Origin: Sanderia malayensis
Lineage: Eukaryota; Cnidaria; Scyphozoa; Semaeostomeae; Pelagiidae
DNA length: 64,000 bases
Direction of reading: 5' to 3'
Assembly (NCBI GenBank): GCA_013076295.1
Contig: RQOL01000466.1
Span: 1,922,001 to 1,986,000, forward strand
How positions within the stretch are numbered: position 1 is the first letter of the stretch; each line of letters begins with the position of its first letter. A model generated the notes under the pieces. The model had not been told where the DNA came from and did not search any database. It was given only the letters and a program-made list of their open reading frames with translations. Shown piece after piece: positions 11,901-24,600 of the stretch. The position numbers and the translations under genes were made by a program.

Positions 11901-14900
11901 GATCTTCTGCCGCATTGCATTCTGAGTGCCTTTGGGTCTGGCACCATTGAAATCTGCGATACACGCCCCTATACAAGAAAAAATCGATTAGCCAGACTTG
12001 AGGAAACAAGGAAATTACCAAAGGAGATAAAAGGCCATTGCCGAGTCCCGCCAATGCTTAATTGAAAATACAGTAAGTATTAGAAGGTTTTATTTTATAT
12101 TGGCTTGACCAATATAGAACACAAATGCCAGGCTTGAAATAATTGGTGATACTTACATGGAAGTATTTACTAGCTCCTTCGCTATCGTCCGCACCAATGT
12201 AAGCAGCACCGAATATATCGAAGTTATGCACCAGTCTACCGTTGACGGAGACCTTTCCGACTTCGTTGCATTCCTCGGTGACAACTATCCCCGTTAAGCT
12301 AACAGATATGCCGAGTTGGTGCCACGAGTCGTCTCTGAAATCCGCGGAAAACGAATGGGTGACCTTGTCATGGTAGACATCATTGACGCGTCCAACGCTG
12401 AACGTGATCGAATCTGGTCCGAGCTTTACACCGAGCAGCATTCGATTGTTCGCGTCGTACATGCTGAAGATGTAACGTGGCAAATAAACGGATGCCTTGA
12501 AGGTGATAAATAGCGAGAACTCAGCAGGTAGACCATCGGGGAATATCAAGTAGGTCATCGCATTGGGGGCTACGGGCAAACCCTGTCCGAAGAACATGTT
12601 GCCAGAGAAGTATTTGTTGTTATCGGTGAAGGCATTTTCATTTTTTATGCTCTCGAGAACGTCAACAAAACCTAAAGAAAAATGAGAAGAATACAGTGAA
12701 TTGGATGGAATTCTTTGAACCATACAACTTCAGAGATAAGCTGGACGAAGAGCCAAGAGGGGGAGGTGCCGCAATTTGTCGCTAAGAGACATCCTACAGC
12801 ATGATACGCAAGCCTGTGGCAAGCATTTCGTATCGGAAACATAAAGAACTGTTCCCATTTGATGATCATGCCAGCTAATTCATACAAAATCAATAGCTTT
12901 ATCACAAGGCTGAGTCGAATTTCCACGCTCTCCATCCCAACAATAACAACAACAACCACAATTGAATGCTGGGCCGTGTCACGTGTTCATGGAATATCCG
13001 ACTAGCAAAACAAATTAATAAGCATGAAAGTCAGTTTCTCAAATTTTCACCTTTGCATTTGAACGTATTGCATTTCTTGCTCTCCTCGGATTGGCCGTGA
13101 CACAACTCCTTGGATATGCAAACTCTCTTTCGTCTCCTTACTCCTCCACCGCAGCCTCGACTGCATGTTGACCAAGAAGACCACGACCTCCAGCCTGTGT
13201 ACGAAGACAGAAGCAAATAGGGATTAATGAGAACAATTAAAAAGTCACTGGAAATAACTACTGAAATATATTGGAATGGGTTTCTGTAAAAACATCGGAA
13301 ATCGTAATCCAATTTATCAATAAATGAACAGGAGAAGGAAGAAATTGTAGTAATCAACGCAAACATTTATATTACTCATCAGGAGTCTCGTAACACTAGT
13401 TATATTGCCCAAATAATTAGGCGGATGGAATGTTAAGTTTGTAAAACAGACTCAAATGGTTTGCAAATGTCAAAAGAAATATCTAGTTAATATCCTTCAA
13501 TAGTTCATTGGTGTGTTGATTCAGAAAGTCAATTTTCTACTATGATTGTATCTTGCAAAGCAAAATGGTTTGAAGATATCCTCTGTTTAACAATCAAGTC
13601 CCACAGAGTTACTCACATAACATGGGATACGTTAAACCTGATTGGCTAGTCCTAAAATTATGAACCAATAGACATCAATGAACACATAATTTCCATGTTC
13701 ACATGTTGCAATAACTTGTCAAGTCCCACGCACCTAGCAGTGGTCAAACAAAACGTTTGCATGTTCTGTTCAGAGCCAAAACAGACGGAGAGAGTACTTC
13801 CCTTTGCTCCTAATAAAACAGCTAGGCACACGCCTAATACGAGATTATTGGACGGGATTGAAGTGTCCACTGGCACTGGCCACAACGAGTCTTAAGGAAG
13901 TTCTAGCCTCTACTCTAAATAAACCGCCACTAGTCCAAGGGTTCGAATCTAATTAAGATGAAATATTACAGGATGTCGAGAAAAAGGTAGGGTCGCCACC
14001 TTCCTATTTTCACAACAAATAATTGTCGTAGTGTTGGAATGGGTTAAACTTTGGTGGAAATGATTTCATTAGAAACGTTCTACGAAGTAGAGAACAAAAA
14101 ATACCAAAGTACTACTTCACGCTTACAATATACATACACATAATAAAAAATATGAGCCAGGCCATAAGACATTCACTGGATGGCAACCAACTGGATTTGA
14201 AATAATAAATATCGCATAGACGACGGCTATCGATTAGGGACCTAGTAACCCATTCAAGTTCCATGGGGAAATAAATTCCTGGTATGTTGCCCACACAGAC
14301 AGACCTTAATCTTGGTCATTGTGGCAAGAAATGCATCCAAACTTATTGCAGGGTTCCTTTGACCTCAATGTCTCGTGATATTTCATGTATTGCTGCACTG
14401 GGCATAATAAGAGTCTCCGCGGTGCCTTCAGAAGCACGATTCGTCTACCCTTCCTTCTAATTGCAATTAAAGAGTTTTCTTACACAACAATACGGCAATT
14501 AACAGGCGAATCTTAATCAGGCATCGAAGCCTGAGAGGCATCAAACTGCGGCTGGCTAGACGAGAATACAGACAGGACCTGGTCGTCTGCATGTGTGCAC
14601 AAAACGAATTACGAAGCAGGCCCCACAAAACAAGTCAGGGACGTGATGGAATTAGCAGATTTGGAGGTGATGTTTGGTAATTAATTACGAAGGCAAAGAC
14701 GATCACCGTGTGCTAAACGGTTCAAAATGCTTCCAATTAATGAATGAATGGCAATGATGAATGATTCTGATTATGTAACAACAAAATGGATTGACTTGAA
14801 CATGCACGAGACACACACACATATACGTACAGGGGGGCGTCAGCCTTGGGGAGACAAGGTGGGAAGAAAATTTTGTTGGGACCGCCCTTTAGATTGCCGA

Positions 14901-17900
14901 AAAACGACCTTTCAAGTGTCAGAAAACGCCCTTTTCTGGATAAAATGAAAGATATTATCCTCATTTTGGCAGAAATGAAAGAATCAATGAAAAGCAAAAA
15001 GCTGAACGATAACAAAACCAGTTTCTTGCAAATCACCAAATCGATTTTTGGAAAAAGTGGGGTGGACACGTCCCCCAGTCCACTTCGTGGCGCCGCCTTT
15101 GATACGTCAGATTTCCAAGAAAAATCTCACTTTCAATAAGAAACCACAAGACTCGAGAAACTGTTGGCCATCAATTGCCACCGACGCCAAATCCAAATCA
15201 ACTTTTAAACCTCATTGACATTATTTGAAAGTTAAGTCTACACACTGGCAAAATTAACTGTAGGCTGCAATTCACGTATTTGGCGCTTTAACTGGTATGC
15301 AGTAAAGACTAAGTCGCTATTCAAGATGACAAAACTCTTAAACACATCATGACCGAGTGTTTCGGTGGGACTATAAAAGAAACACGTCATAATTTTGCAG
15401 CAATGAACTGAAGTCGTTGTCTCAGAGGGAATTAGGCCGTGTCGTGAATGGTGTCATCTTGAACGAAAAACGACTGCACCAGGGGAAAAGGAGACACGGC
15501 CTAACACCTCGTACTATAAATCAGCTATACATTATAATTGCATTGTAAATCAAAAAGAAAACGTCACACTCTTCGTCAATATATTGGTCAATCGATGTGG
15601 ACTACATATCTTTATCTCTCAATCTTTATCTATTGGAAATAACATTTTTGTATTGTCTGAACATGAAAGCCTATTTCGTGAAAGATGAGTCAGCCTCATC
15701 ACGTCCTCCCCTCCTAATAAAAAGCTTTGTTAGTTCTTCCTTTTAATTCTGTCTCCCATGTTCTAGTTACTGGATAAAAGACTGCGATTCTGAAGCTATA
15801 ACTGGCAGGCCCCATAGGAATATCAGACCTCTAACTCGAGGGGGCTACATATACCACCAGCTCATAAGATAATGTGTTCAAAAATCATCCTTTGATCTTT
15901 TACGAGAGCAAACAGTCCTTGCTTCCAGAAATAACACGGCGACAGTTGTGATGGTTTTTGGAAGAAAAGTTAACAAACAGCATTGCCGTCAAATGACTGA
16001 ATCAACAAACGTTTTGAGAGTATCATGTGTGGCCTTTCTAAGGAGACCTGGCTCGCCTGTAAAGGAATTTCAGGCCTCTGACAATATTTGATAAACCCAG
16101 CCAGTGCGACAAGGTAGAGGACAAAAAATGAAAGAAAACGTGCACTGAACGCTTTCCCATGTTATCGTCATACCGAGGCTACGAACAAGATAGATTCGTT
16201 GGCAAAATTTACAATGAAAAAATGGCCCACTGAACTTAACTTTATAAATCTCGCCAGTTCGAGCCGAGCCAAGGGTGAGATAAGCTCGAACCCGTGTGAA
16301 AACAGAACAGGCATATGTATTCGAATTGGGCCAATTAAAGAAATCTATGTAGTTTTAGCAAATTGAAGACAATACGGCCCTCGGGTATTTGAATGCAAAC
16401 ATTAGATCCTAAAATCAACTGAAGACATAAAGAAAAGTTTAACAAGGCAATGCAATATTTTCAGAGCATTAACCATGGCAGACTGCGGTTGATACACAGA
16501 AATAGATATCATACTATTGTCAATGACACACATTATTGTCCATCTTCAGTGCGTACATAAAACAATTGCCAATAACGAGATGGTGGTGTGCGTATTCAAG
16601 TGGTAGAGTATTCAGAGTTTTTGTATTAGAAATGCAATGTAACTAATTGCAATTTCCGTCGGTGAAAATTATTCTCGTTATCGTTGCGTTGCGATCCTTC
16701 AGGAACCATCACATTACTTCTACGTATTACTATCGCTATAATTGGGAGGGGCTCAACATAACATTGGGAGGGGCTCGACATAACATTTCCCACGTCAAAA
16801 CAATTCGATAAAAATAATAATAATCATCATCATCATTATCATAATTATTGATGCCTGCGGTAATCGCTATTAATTTCTAAAGTTATCAAGGACCTCTAAT
16901 GAAGTCTAATGGAACTAATTTTTGGCTGAACTAATGCTGCCAAAACAAGAAACTGCGTTGCTTGTTTTGGCAGCTTTATATACGTCTTTGGTCGTATCTT
17001 TGCATGATTATAAAGCAATTTATAATTCGGTTGAAATTATATTTCTGTGCGATTGATGCAAGACATTTCTACGGTGTGGTTTTTTACACAGGAATATCTC
17101 AACGAAACATTTAAAACAGCTCAGGACACGATTCACTTTATTGTCAGGGATTTAGATTGTGTGACCCTACGCAAGTCGTGACCTGACAGAACAACTGGAC
17201 ACTCGTTGATGCCAGCCGTAAAACACACATTACAAATCCACCGAAGCATAATAATTAGAGTGATTTTGTATTTAAAAATAATACCATTCAATTAAACGAA
17301 TATTGCGGCTAACAAAGTACAGCAACATGAAGTCGTAATGAGATTACATAACCTACTACAGAACCAGTTATATTGGCAATGACTAATGGTTGTTTTTCGC
17401 TCAGGGCCTAAAGTATTTCTGATATTTTTACAAACGTTCAGAAAAGAAAATGACCTGTGTTTGTGATGTTTTGCCAAAAGAGAATGCGCATTTTCCTCAG
17501 AAAAATAACAAATGTTGTACACAAAAGGCAGCATTGACTTGTGAAAAATTACGCAGGCTTTCAAATTACGTTTTTCCCGAGATATGCCAGGGGATACGAT
17601 CTTCGGGATTCGAGTAAATACAATATAGGATGCAATTTCGAATCAAAGCAAATATACGAAGAAAATCTGTTTTCACATCAAGAAAAGTACTCATTTCCTC
17701 ACTTTGCGAAGGTATTTGATATTGCCCTTCAGCTTTGAAGATAAGAAAATTAGCACTAAAAAAATGTACCCACCCTTGCAATTTGTGAATAGATAAGGAA
17801 AGGTCAGTACGGACTCCGAAAAGCCCAGTATTCTATGCAGAGATTTCAAGGGCCATTTAAAAAGCAAATCCTCCATAGTCCAAACAAGAAGAGGAGAGAT

Positions 17901-18679
17901 AGAGAGTGTATTGCATTCGCGAAAGGAAATATCCAATGCGGTCATTTAATTACGAATTTTCTCAAGAAGCGTAATAAGGTATTAAAAATGTTTGAATTAT
18001 GATAAAATCGAGAGCAAATAGAAGCTCTGCTTCGAAGATCAGAAAGTCGTTCGGAAATCTGTGCGTCAACATTAGAAAATTTAAGGGAAATTAATGAACG
18101 TAAATCGCCTGATAAGACAAAGCATCATAATCGTTTTACGGATGGCTCGTAAAAACATCAATCAAAACAGCATTGATGAGAATAACTCGAATCAGCGAAA
18201 TAGCATTTGAGAGAAAAATCAATAAAGCAAGCAAAACTTCACTCACCCAAAGACAGCAAGATGGCATCTTCTGAAGGCCCGTAAAGCAATTCAGCAGCAC
18301 CAAATGCACCCAAATACTTTGCAACCAGGTATCCAGTGATGTTATTAATGCTCAGGAATAGAATGTACGTCTCTCCAACGTCAACAGACGACCAACACTG
18401 CCTTCTGTCACCGAAACCGAGAGCAGAAATGACCAACTTGTCTCGTTCTTGCACGGAAGGGCTGCCTTTCTCGAGCAATGCCTTTAGCTGCTGCCTTCCC
18501 TTGAGAATCGATAAGAAGCACGTACCTGCTCTGAGAGTTCTCGTCGACACGACAACCTGTGCCACAGCAGCTCTAGTCTCCAAACTATGGGGCTTCCATT
18601 TATTATCCAACAAACTGATACAGGCATTGCAGCTGGTCACTGCAACGACGAGAAGCAATGTGCAATAGAAGTTGAGCAT
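8993..18679 (-). CDS. Secreted modular matrix-type protein: NtA-like, TSP1, LamG/TSPN-like, three EGF, EMI-like
   Basis: Ten exons: 18247-18679, 13051-13194, 12157-12671, 11894-11968, 11351-11495, 10830-10919, 10278-10373, 9813-9912, 9579-9698, 8993-9053; 592 residues, phases consistent. Residues 1-20 form a signal peptide (MLNFYCTLLLVVAVTSC). Residues 28-144 resemble the agrin NtA fold (KLVISALGFGDRRQCWSSVDVGETYILF against agrin's KVVISGFGDP...VSTGDTRIFF). Residues 145-192 are a thrombospondin type-1 repeat (WRSWSSWSTCSRGCGGG). Residues 193-390 are a LamG/TSPN-like sandwich ending with a DPKAL...QCG segment. An acidic Ser/Gly linker follows (391-437), then EGF modules at about 438-467, 468-499 and 500-532 and a cysteine-poor EMI-like tail (VTRQVSYLRPVTR...YRQEYVC). 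A non-coding 5' exon ending at 19264 (donor GTGAGT) is possible. The NtA assignment is by eye and needs structure comparison; the TSP1, LamG and EGF calls are firm. The last exon is the least certain. Confidence 0.82.
9240..9445. mobile_element. Possible Tigger/pogo-like MITE relic
   Basis: The right end read on the minus strand is TACAGTATAACCCTGATACC, similar to TACAGT...AACC ends of pogo/Tigger-type elements, and the body contains several CGA[GA]TTA[CA]C / GGTTCGA phrases in opposite directions. Terminal repeats are too decayed to pair with certainty. It lies in the intron between 9054 and 9578. Confidence 0.3.
14828..15105. mobile_element. Probable transposon relic, family unknown
   Basis: The block starts with a run of G (CAGGGGGGCGTCAGCC) and ends with GGGGTGGACACGTCCCCC...GGCGCCGCC, motifs that look unlike the surrounding AT-rich intron and resemble decayed DNA-transposon remains. 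No target-site duplication, clean terminal repeats or intact frame could be defined, so this is a composition-based guess. Confidence 0.3.
15432..15504. repeat. Spaced perfect 12-bp inverted repeat
   Basis: TTAGGCCGTGTC at 15432-15443 is repeated as its reverse complement GACACGGCCTAA at 15493-15504, 49 bp apart, with near-matches continuing outward. It could fold as a hairpin or be the ends of a very small MITE; no function is implied. Confidence 0.5.
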
Positions 18680-21600
18680 CGTGCCTTGTATTGTATCTGT
18701 GCTGTGCTACCAGAAGGACACCACTTTTCTGTCAGCACCCTGTCACTATCAAGAATCGACTATCTGTATTCTCTTTGATAGAGGTTGAGAATTTCGAGTG
18801 CAGTTTGTTGGAAACGAGTCTTTTTCTGTGTCAATAGATGTATATATAGACAGATGGTCGTATTCTTTTCATGCACTTTAAATCAATTGCCACGGCTCCA
18901 CGCAATACAATACAGCAATGACTGCAGTCAAGTATGTGTGTCTGTATATGCTGTATATATAGGTCTTCAGTTCACTGGTAGTAGCGTAGTATAACTGCAG
19001 CACGCACGGCAATGATGAGAATGTGAATGAAATCTTACGTGGTGTTGTTTATAATAAGGCGAGGACTATGAAACGGACACACGTCGGTGTTGGTCTTGTT
19101 CTCCCGGAATAAATTCTGCGTGGCTGCCAGTCTTGTCTGTGTTGGCGACGAATAGTAACGTTTCTCTTCTTCTCTGCTGCCTCGTGTCTTGTCTTGTGTT
19201 GCATCGCACACACAACAGTCAAAAACTAATTAAATAAAACACAAGCCAGAACGGGGGCACTCACGTACTGCACCGCGAAACTGTCGGCGCCGCCAGCAAC
19301 GACCAAGTACACAAAAAGCAACGCAACACACAACGGGAAGTGGTCGATAACAGGTGATGACACATGGAAACAAAGCCATACGCAGATCAAAAAATCTACC
19401 ACGAAAAAAAAAGGCCTGGTGATTTTGATTTTGACAGCTCAGCCGGACCTCAATAAAACAACACTGTTTCGTTATATTCTATTTATAATGTTCACTGCAG
19501 TTAAACGCGCGCACACATACATACGTGAATATATAGTGGGAAATACCTCTCTCTAATAACTCCCTTTCTCTTCAATGAATAACAGCATACGGAACATACA
19601 ATAAAACAGAAGATCAGAAGACAACACAATTGTAACAGAGTTCTCCTCATCATCGCTTGCCATACGAACGAAAAGCTAATATTAAAAATTGTGATCTCTC
19701 AGTTGCGCACTATTGAGATTCACCACTCTCGTTTCAGAACAATTTTAAGACATAATATGGGTCCCACGGAGTAACATCAGGGGATAAGAAACTCAGTTAT
19801 TTGCAGATCGTCTTACAAAGTTCGCCAACAATGATTCTGACCATTTCGTCCCAACTGCACTAATCCGTCAACTTTTATTATAGATTAAATTCTCTGGATT
19901 CGATTTTGCCAGCAAAACGGTCGATAGTAACGATAAATGCACAGGTCGAAGTACTCATCTCGAGCGTGAGGACTTTAAATTAAATGTGAGACTTTTGTGG
20001 ACTGTGTGTGATGTGGTGTAAGAATGTGTATATTTCAATTGCACTGTGCATACATATACGAATCGATCCCAACAAATGAAAAAACCCCCAATCGTTTAAA
20101 TGTCCCTGACGTTCAAATAGAACTGAGTTGGTTTGGACTTTTTATTGTTTACATGGAAATTAGAATTTTAATATCTTTGTTTGCTTTTGTTGTAGAATTA
20201 ACATCGCCAAAATCTCTCATACCTCTATGATATAGGTATATATAGGCTATATCCATATATCAAGACTTGAGTCAACTGAATTTGAATGAAAAGAAGAAAA
20301 TTCTAATATGGTTGCAGTGCAAAGCACTATAGATGACGTCGAAAAAGATTGAGGTTGAGCTGTGGTGCTCGCAGTTTCACTGTGCCACAAGCAGCAGCGA
20401 ACAATTTTATTGCACATCAAGCACAAATCAATAAAATATATGCTCTGCCAAAAAAGGCAATAAAAACCAACAAATAGCCGACAAAACCGTGGATTAAAGC
20501 AAATCAGAGGCGCCACTTGGGGGTATCGCAACAACAGCAGACTGGGAAACTGCACAGAGAGAGAATAAATCAAAATAAATGATCCACTCACAGGAAATAG
20601 CCCATATAAGCTCGTGGACGATTAAATCAAGGCAATTATAAACTTGATGAATTTATTTCTCGTATGGTCATCCTCCATTTCGATGACTTCATTCAATTTG
20701 AAACTGCTGCATTGGCTGGAAAAATAATATGTCGTCTTTGTCTCGTGCGAGCCAAGAATAGTCCCGGCTTCAATAACCATTTTGACAACAACAGATAAGA
20801 ATTTCCTCTCTGCAACAATAAGCAATTGAATGTGTTTATGTGCACTGCAGAGCCCATATAGGATATTAAAGTGAACTAATCGTTCTGTGCCCAGGCAGCC
20901 CTATCAGCGCCTGGAAATTTCTGAAAACAGTCACACACAATACGTTTCACACAGATATACAGTCCTATGTACGAGTGCGGCAGATGTCTCATTGTCTCAA
21001 CAGAGCTCTAAATACAACTTTCCAAATAGGTACGTTCTCGAGGTAATGTAGGGTGAGGATATAAACTCTCAAACAAACACATCATGCCAGGATCTTGCAT
21101 TGTTGAATACATTGCCTGGATTATGCAATGTTGTATTTGATGATGCTTAATTACAAGTGGAGAAGATCTGTTTACACAAAAGCTCTTATGAATTAAATGG
21201 AAGTTTCCTTTCTCTTGGGTGTCCGTCAGTGCCTGTCGAGGTCTTATAATTTTGAACAACTTCCCATGCCCAATATACATTGAATTGCGGTGTGCAAATG
21301 TTTGCCAGTTAATTGCCAGTTAGTTGTCTAACAAACAAAACTTGCCAATATATTCTGCTTAAACGCAAGTGTTGTGATTTCAACAAAAATGCACCGAAGC
21401 AGCAACGAGAAACGCCGATGCGATTGAAGAATGCATCCGCAAATATGTGCGGCATGCGAAGCATGGCTTCAGGAACGCCGGTCGAGTGAAAAGACGTTCA
21501 AGGTCTGTGACGTCACAGCAATAATTCCGACACTCGGCAAACAAGAGACGTGGCGGCAAAATAGAGCCCCGGTTTCGTCTCCAGAGCTGGCTGGACGGGC

Positions 21601-24600
21601 GGAAAGAGGGGTAGATTTTCGGAACAAGGAAGGGTCGTAGGTGTTAAGAAAAATCATGTTGGTCTTTTTATGGCAAATTCCGCGGATAGTATTGCTATTG
21701 TGACGTAAATATTTGAATTAATAAAAATAGCTAATTGGCAGTGAATGTATTAGTGTGTAGGCGCTATTATAGAGCATGTTTCCTCCAATTAAGCAAACAA
21801 CATGCTGGATTCTGTTATCATTAACGTACCCCTGTTTGAAACAAAAGGTGAACATAAATATAATCCTGTTATAGCGGATCATATTCTTGTCTTGATTCGT
21901 CAAAAAGGAGCATTTCTTCTGTTCTCGGCAATTCTTTATGGTCATAGAGACAATGTTTGGGGGTGGGGGGGGGGGACAATGTATTTTATTCAGTGAAATT
22001 TGTAAAATTCTTCAAAATTGATCAAAACAAAAAAATTCCCTTTGGAATACTGACAGATGTTTAGTTCTTGAGATATTTGCTTACATACCCCGAGTTGTTT
22101 TCCTCACAAATTCGACACTCTGATATTGTGTTATCAACAATCAACTGCCTTCAAGTATCGAGTTGGCTGACACAACAAAAGTCAAGTCACGTTGCGTACA
22201 AGAACAACGACAGTTGTGTGGATATATTGGACGACAGCAAAGCATTCTACAGTTGCTTACTCAGGAAATACTACATTTACTGCTACAATAGCCAAGGGCA
22301 GATACAATAGGAATGTATGTACTTCAAATGATTAACCTCTAATTTCATGTCAACTGTAAACATGAAAACAATCAGATGTTTACTCCGATAAACTTTGAAA
22401 AGCCAGAACATATTTTCTGCACCACAAGTTTTTAATTTTTATGAAAATTTTTTATAAAATGCTTCTTAGTATCCTAACTTAATGGCCAATTAATCCCCCC
22501 CCCCTGTATGAACTTGGAGATAAAGAAATACTCGTGGCTTTAACGGTAACAGCTTTTTAACTTCTATGAAGATGTGTAACATTTTTTATAGTTTTTTTAC
22601 TAAACTATAAATAAGTTAAATCTTTGTTCGGTATGAATTTCAAAATAACAGCATCATATATTCCTTGCTTCAATATTAACAATTTCTGAACATTCTTGTG
22701 CCAGCAAAATTCAACATTTCCTACCAGGCCTATATCTACGTCTTCGGTTCATCTATTCCTTGGCTAATCCATCACACATGATTGCAAAAACAGAAAGAAG
22801 TATACAAGAGAGCACTATATCTATCACTTCGCTTCTGTCGACCCAGCTATAATCCATCACACATGCCAACAGACAGAGAAAATGAATGTATACGAGGCCA
22901 CGACGCAACGTGCGAACACCAGCAATGACGTACTTCACTCTTATGAAAGTCTTAAGCGGTGTCTTTGCGCTCTTGCGAAACGATCAACTTCTCGAAATGG
23001 CAATGGAACCGCGCCACGTGTCCTCAGCATATATAGGTGCAAGCTACGGCACTTGAATTGAAAAGGGGTTTATACAGTCACTTCTATGCAATGGTATATC
23101 TCGATTTAACAAGCCCAGCCCAGCGTGCCGTGGTATCTAAAGATAACACCCCCTCTTCATATATAACAAACTTGACATAGCGACAATTTACTCTTGGTTC
23201 AACTTGTTCCCAATATAATAAATCTTGTCCCACGTTAAACTGATTCATTTAGCTACAATTGATATCTTTAATGATCTCCAGATATATAATCAAATACTTC
23301 TAGAGTCCCTCTTAAAGGCACGCTTATGTTGAAAACCCGGCCAAATCGTATTTGCGTGCTGGCAAGTGTCTCACAAATAACATCTCCCCCCTGAATGCAA
23401 GCCAACGGCGGAGAAGTTTGCGGAAATTTCGAGAAGACAAGCCAATTAGAAATGGCACGTACAGGCAAATTCAGCGGATTTAAATAACTATAAAACGCGG
23501 GAGATGTGAGCAGTGAGAAGCAATAAAACAGCATAGACACGGCAGGATTTGTTTATGGAGTCGAAATCATGATACGATATGAGACAACACGTTATGCTTA
23601 GCCAATGCATCAGTCTCTTGTCACTACTTACCTGTTCCACAGCTACTTAGATGTCTTACCAATGTATTTGATTGACATTACCCCGGCTTTTCCATTACGT
23701 GTGAGTCACATGCATTGGAAAAAACAGCTTCAGGGAAGAGGGTGGGGGTAACAAGGACATGAATCTATACACGGTACATAGGTATATGTGTTTGGCGGTG
23801 AATAGAAATGAATCTAGAAGACACATTGTGTTGTGAATAACAACATAACAGACAAATACTAAGAGAATTTTGAAGAAGAAACTCCCAAAAATTGAACAAC
23901 ATAGCGAACAATCGAAACATTGTAAGGTGGGAAATATGACCGTCAATTAATGAGACAAAAACACCGCCTCATTGCACAGGACATGTTTGTGTGTGTAAAA
24001 GGATACAATCATATGCTGATTGTATAAGCACACTTAGGCCATAAACAGGTGCCGATCCATCCGACCACCACTGTCCGTGTTCGTGTGTCCGAATCAAAGG
24101 CAGGCGGGCTGAGAATGCCGTATAAGTATAGAGTTGAATCATGGATGCGCATGCAAGCCGTTATGCATGACTATAGGCAATCTATATAATCACAAATTTA
24201 GCTTTCATACTTTATTTAACGTCGTGGAAGAGACCGATATAGCCAATGCGGTTGAGCCTCGCCTGCCTGCCTGACTCAACACTGATTCATTCATTCCTCG
24301 AAAATCGGCAGGGAAATAAACGCATAAATATTTACAAAAGGTGAATTTATAAGCTACAAATAAACAGAGACATTTGGCGCCTCGGACACGCCATTTGCCT
24401 TGCAGTAATAAAGGCATCGAGAAAACAGTGTTGCTGTAACCTGGGTCATTAGATTTACAACCATTGAAATACATCCATATAAATCTAGATTTGCTGACCT
24501 GCCTTTTGGTTTCAAACGGTTTTAGTAGTCCATATACGTTTCCTTGTATTAATTATAGAGATATAATCAAAGGCTGGTATTGCCAGACAATTTTGCGGGC

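Larger units (their letters stand above)
13195..18246. other. Five-kilobase first intron of the NtA-like/TSP1/EGF gene
   Basis: The exon ending at 18247 (phase 1, ...LSLG) joins in frame to the TSP1 exon starting at 13194, so this stretch is intronic. Within it I see a transposon-like G/C-rich block at 14828-15105, a spaced inverted repeat at 15432-15504, a 22-bp direct duplication at about 16745-16790 (ATTGGGAGGGGCTC.ACATAAC twice) and an AAT/CAT microsatellite at 16812-16850. No tRNA, snRNA or coding exon was recognised. Confidence 0.6.

Noticed and set aside
11264..12065. Plus-strand frames of 97 and 106 residues
   Set aside because: They lie over introns and exons 4 and 5 of the minus-strand NtA/TSP1/EGF gene, which have correct splice phases.
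13935..13960. GGGTTCGAATC resembling a tRNA T-arm
   Set aside because: No acceptor stem, D-arm or anticodon arm can be built at the right distance.
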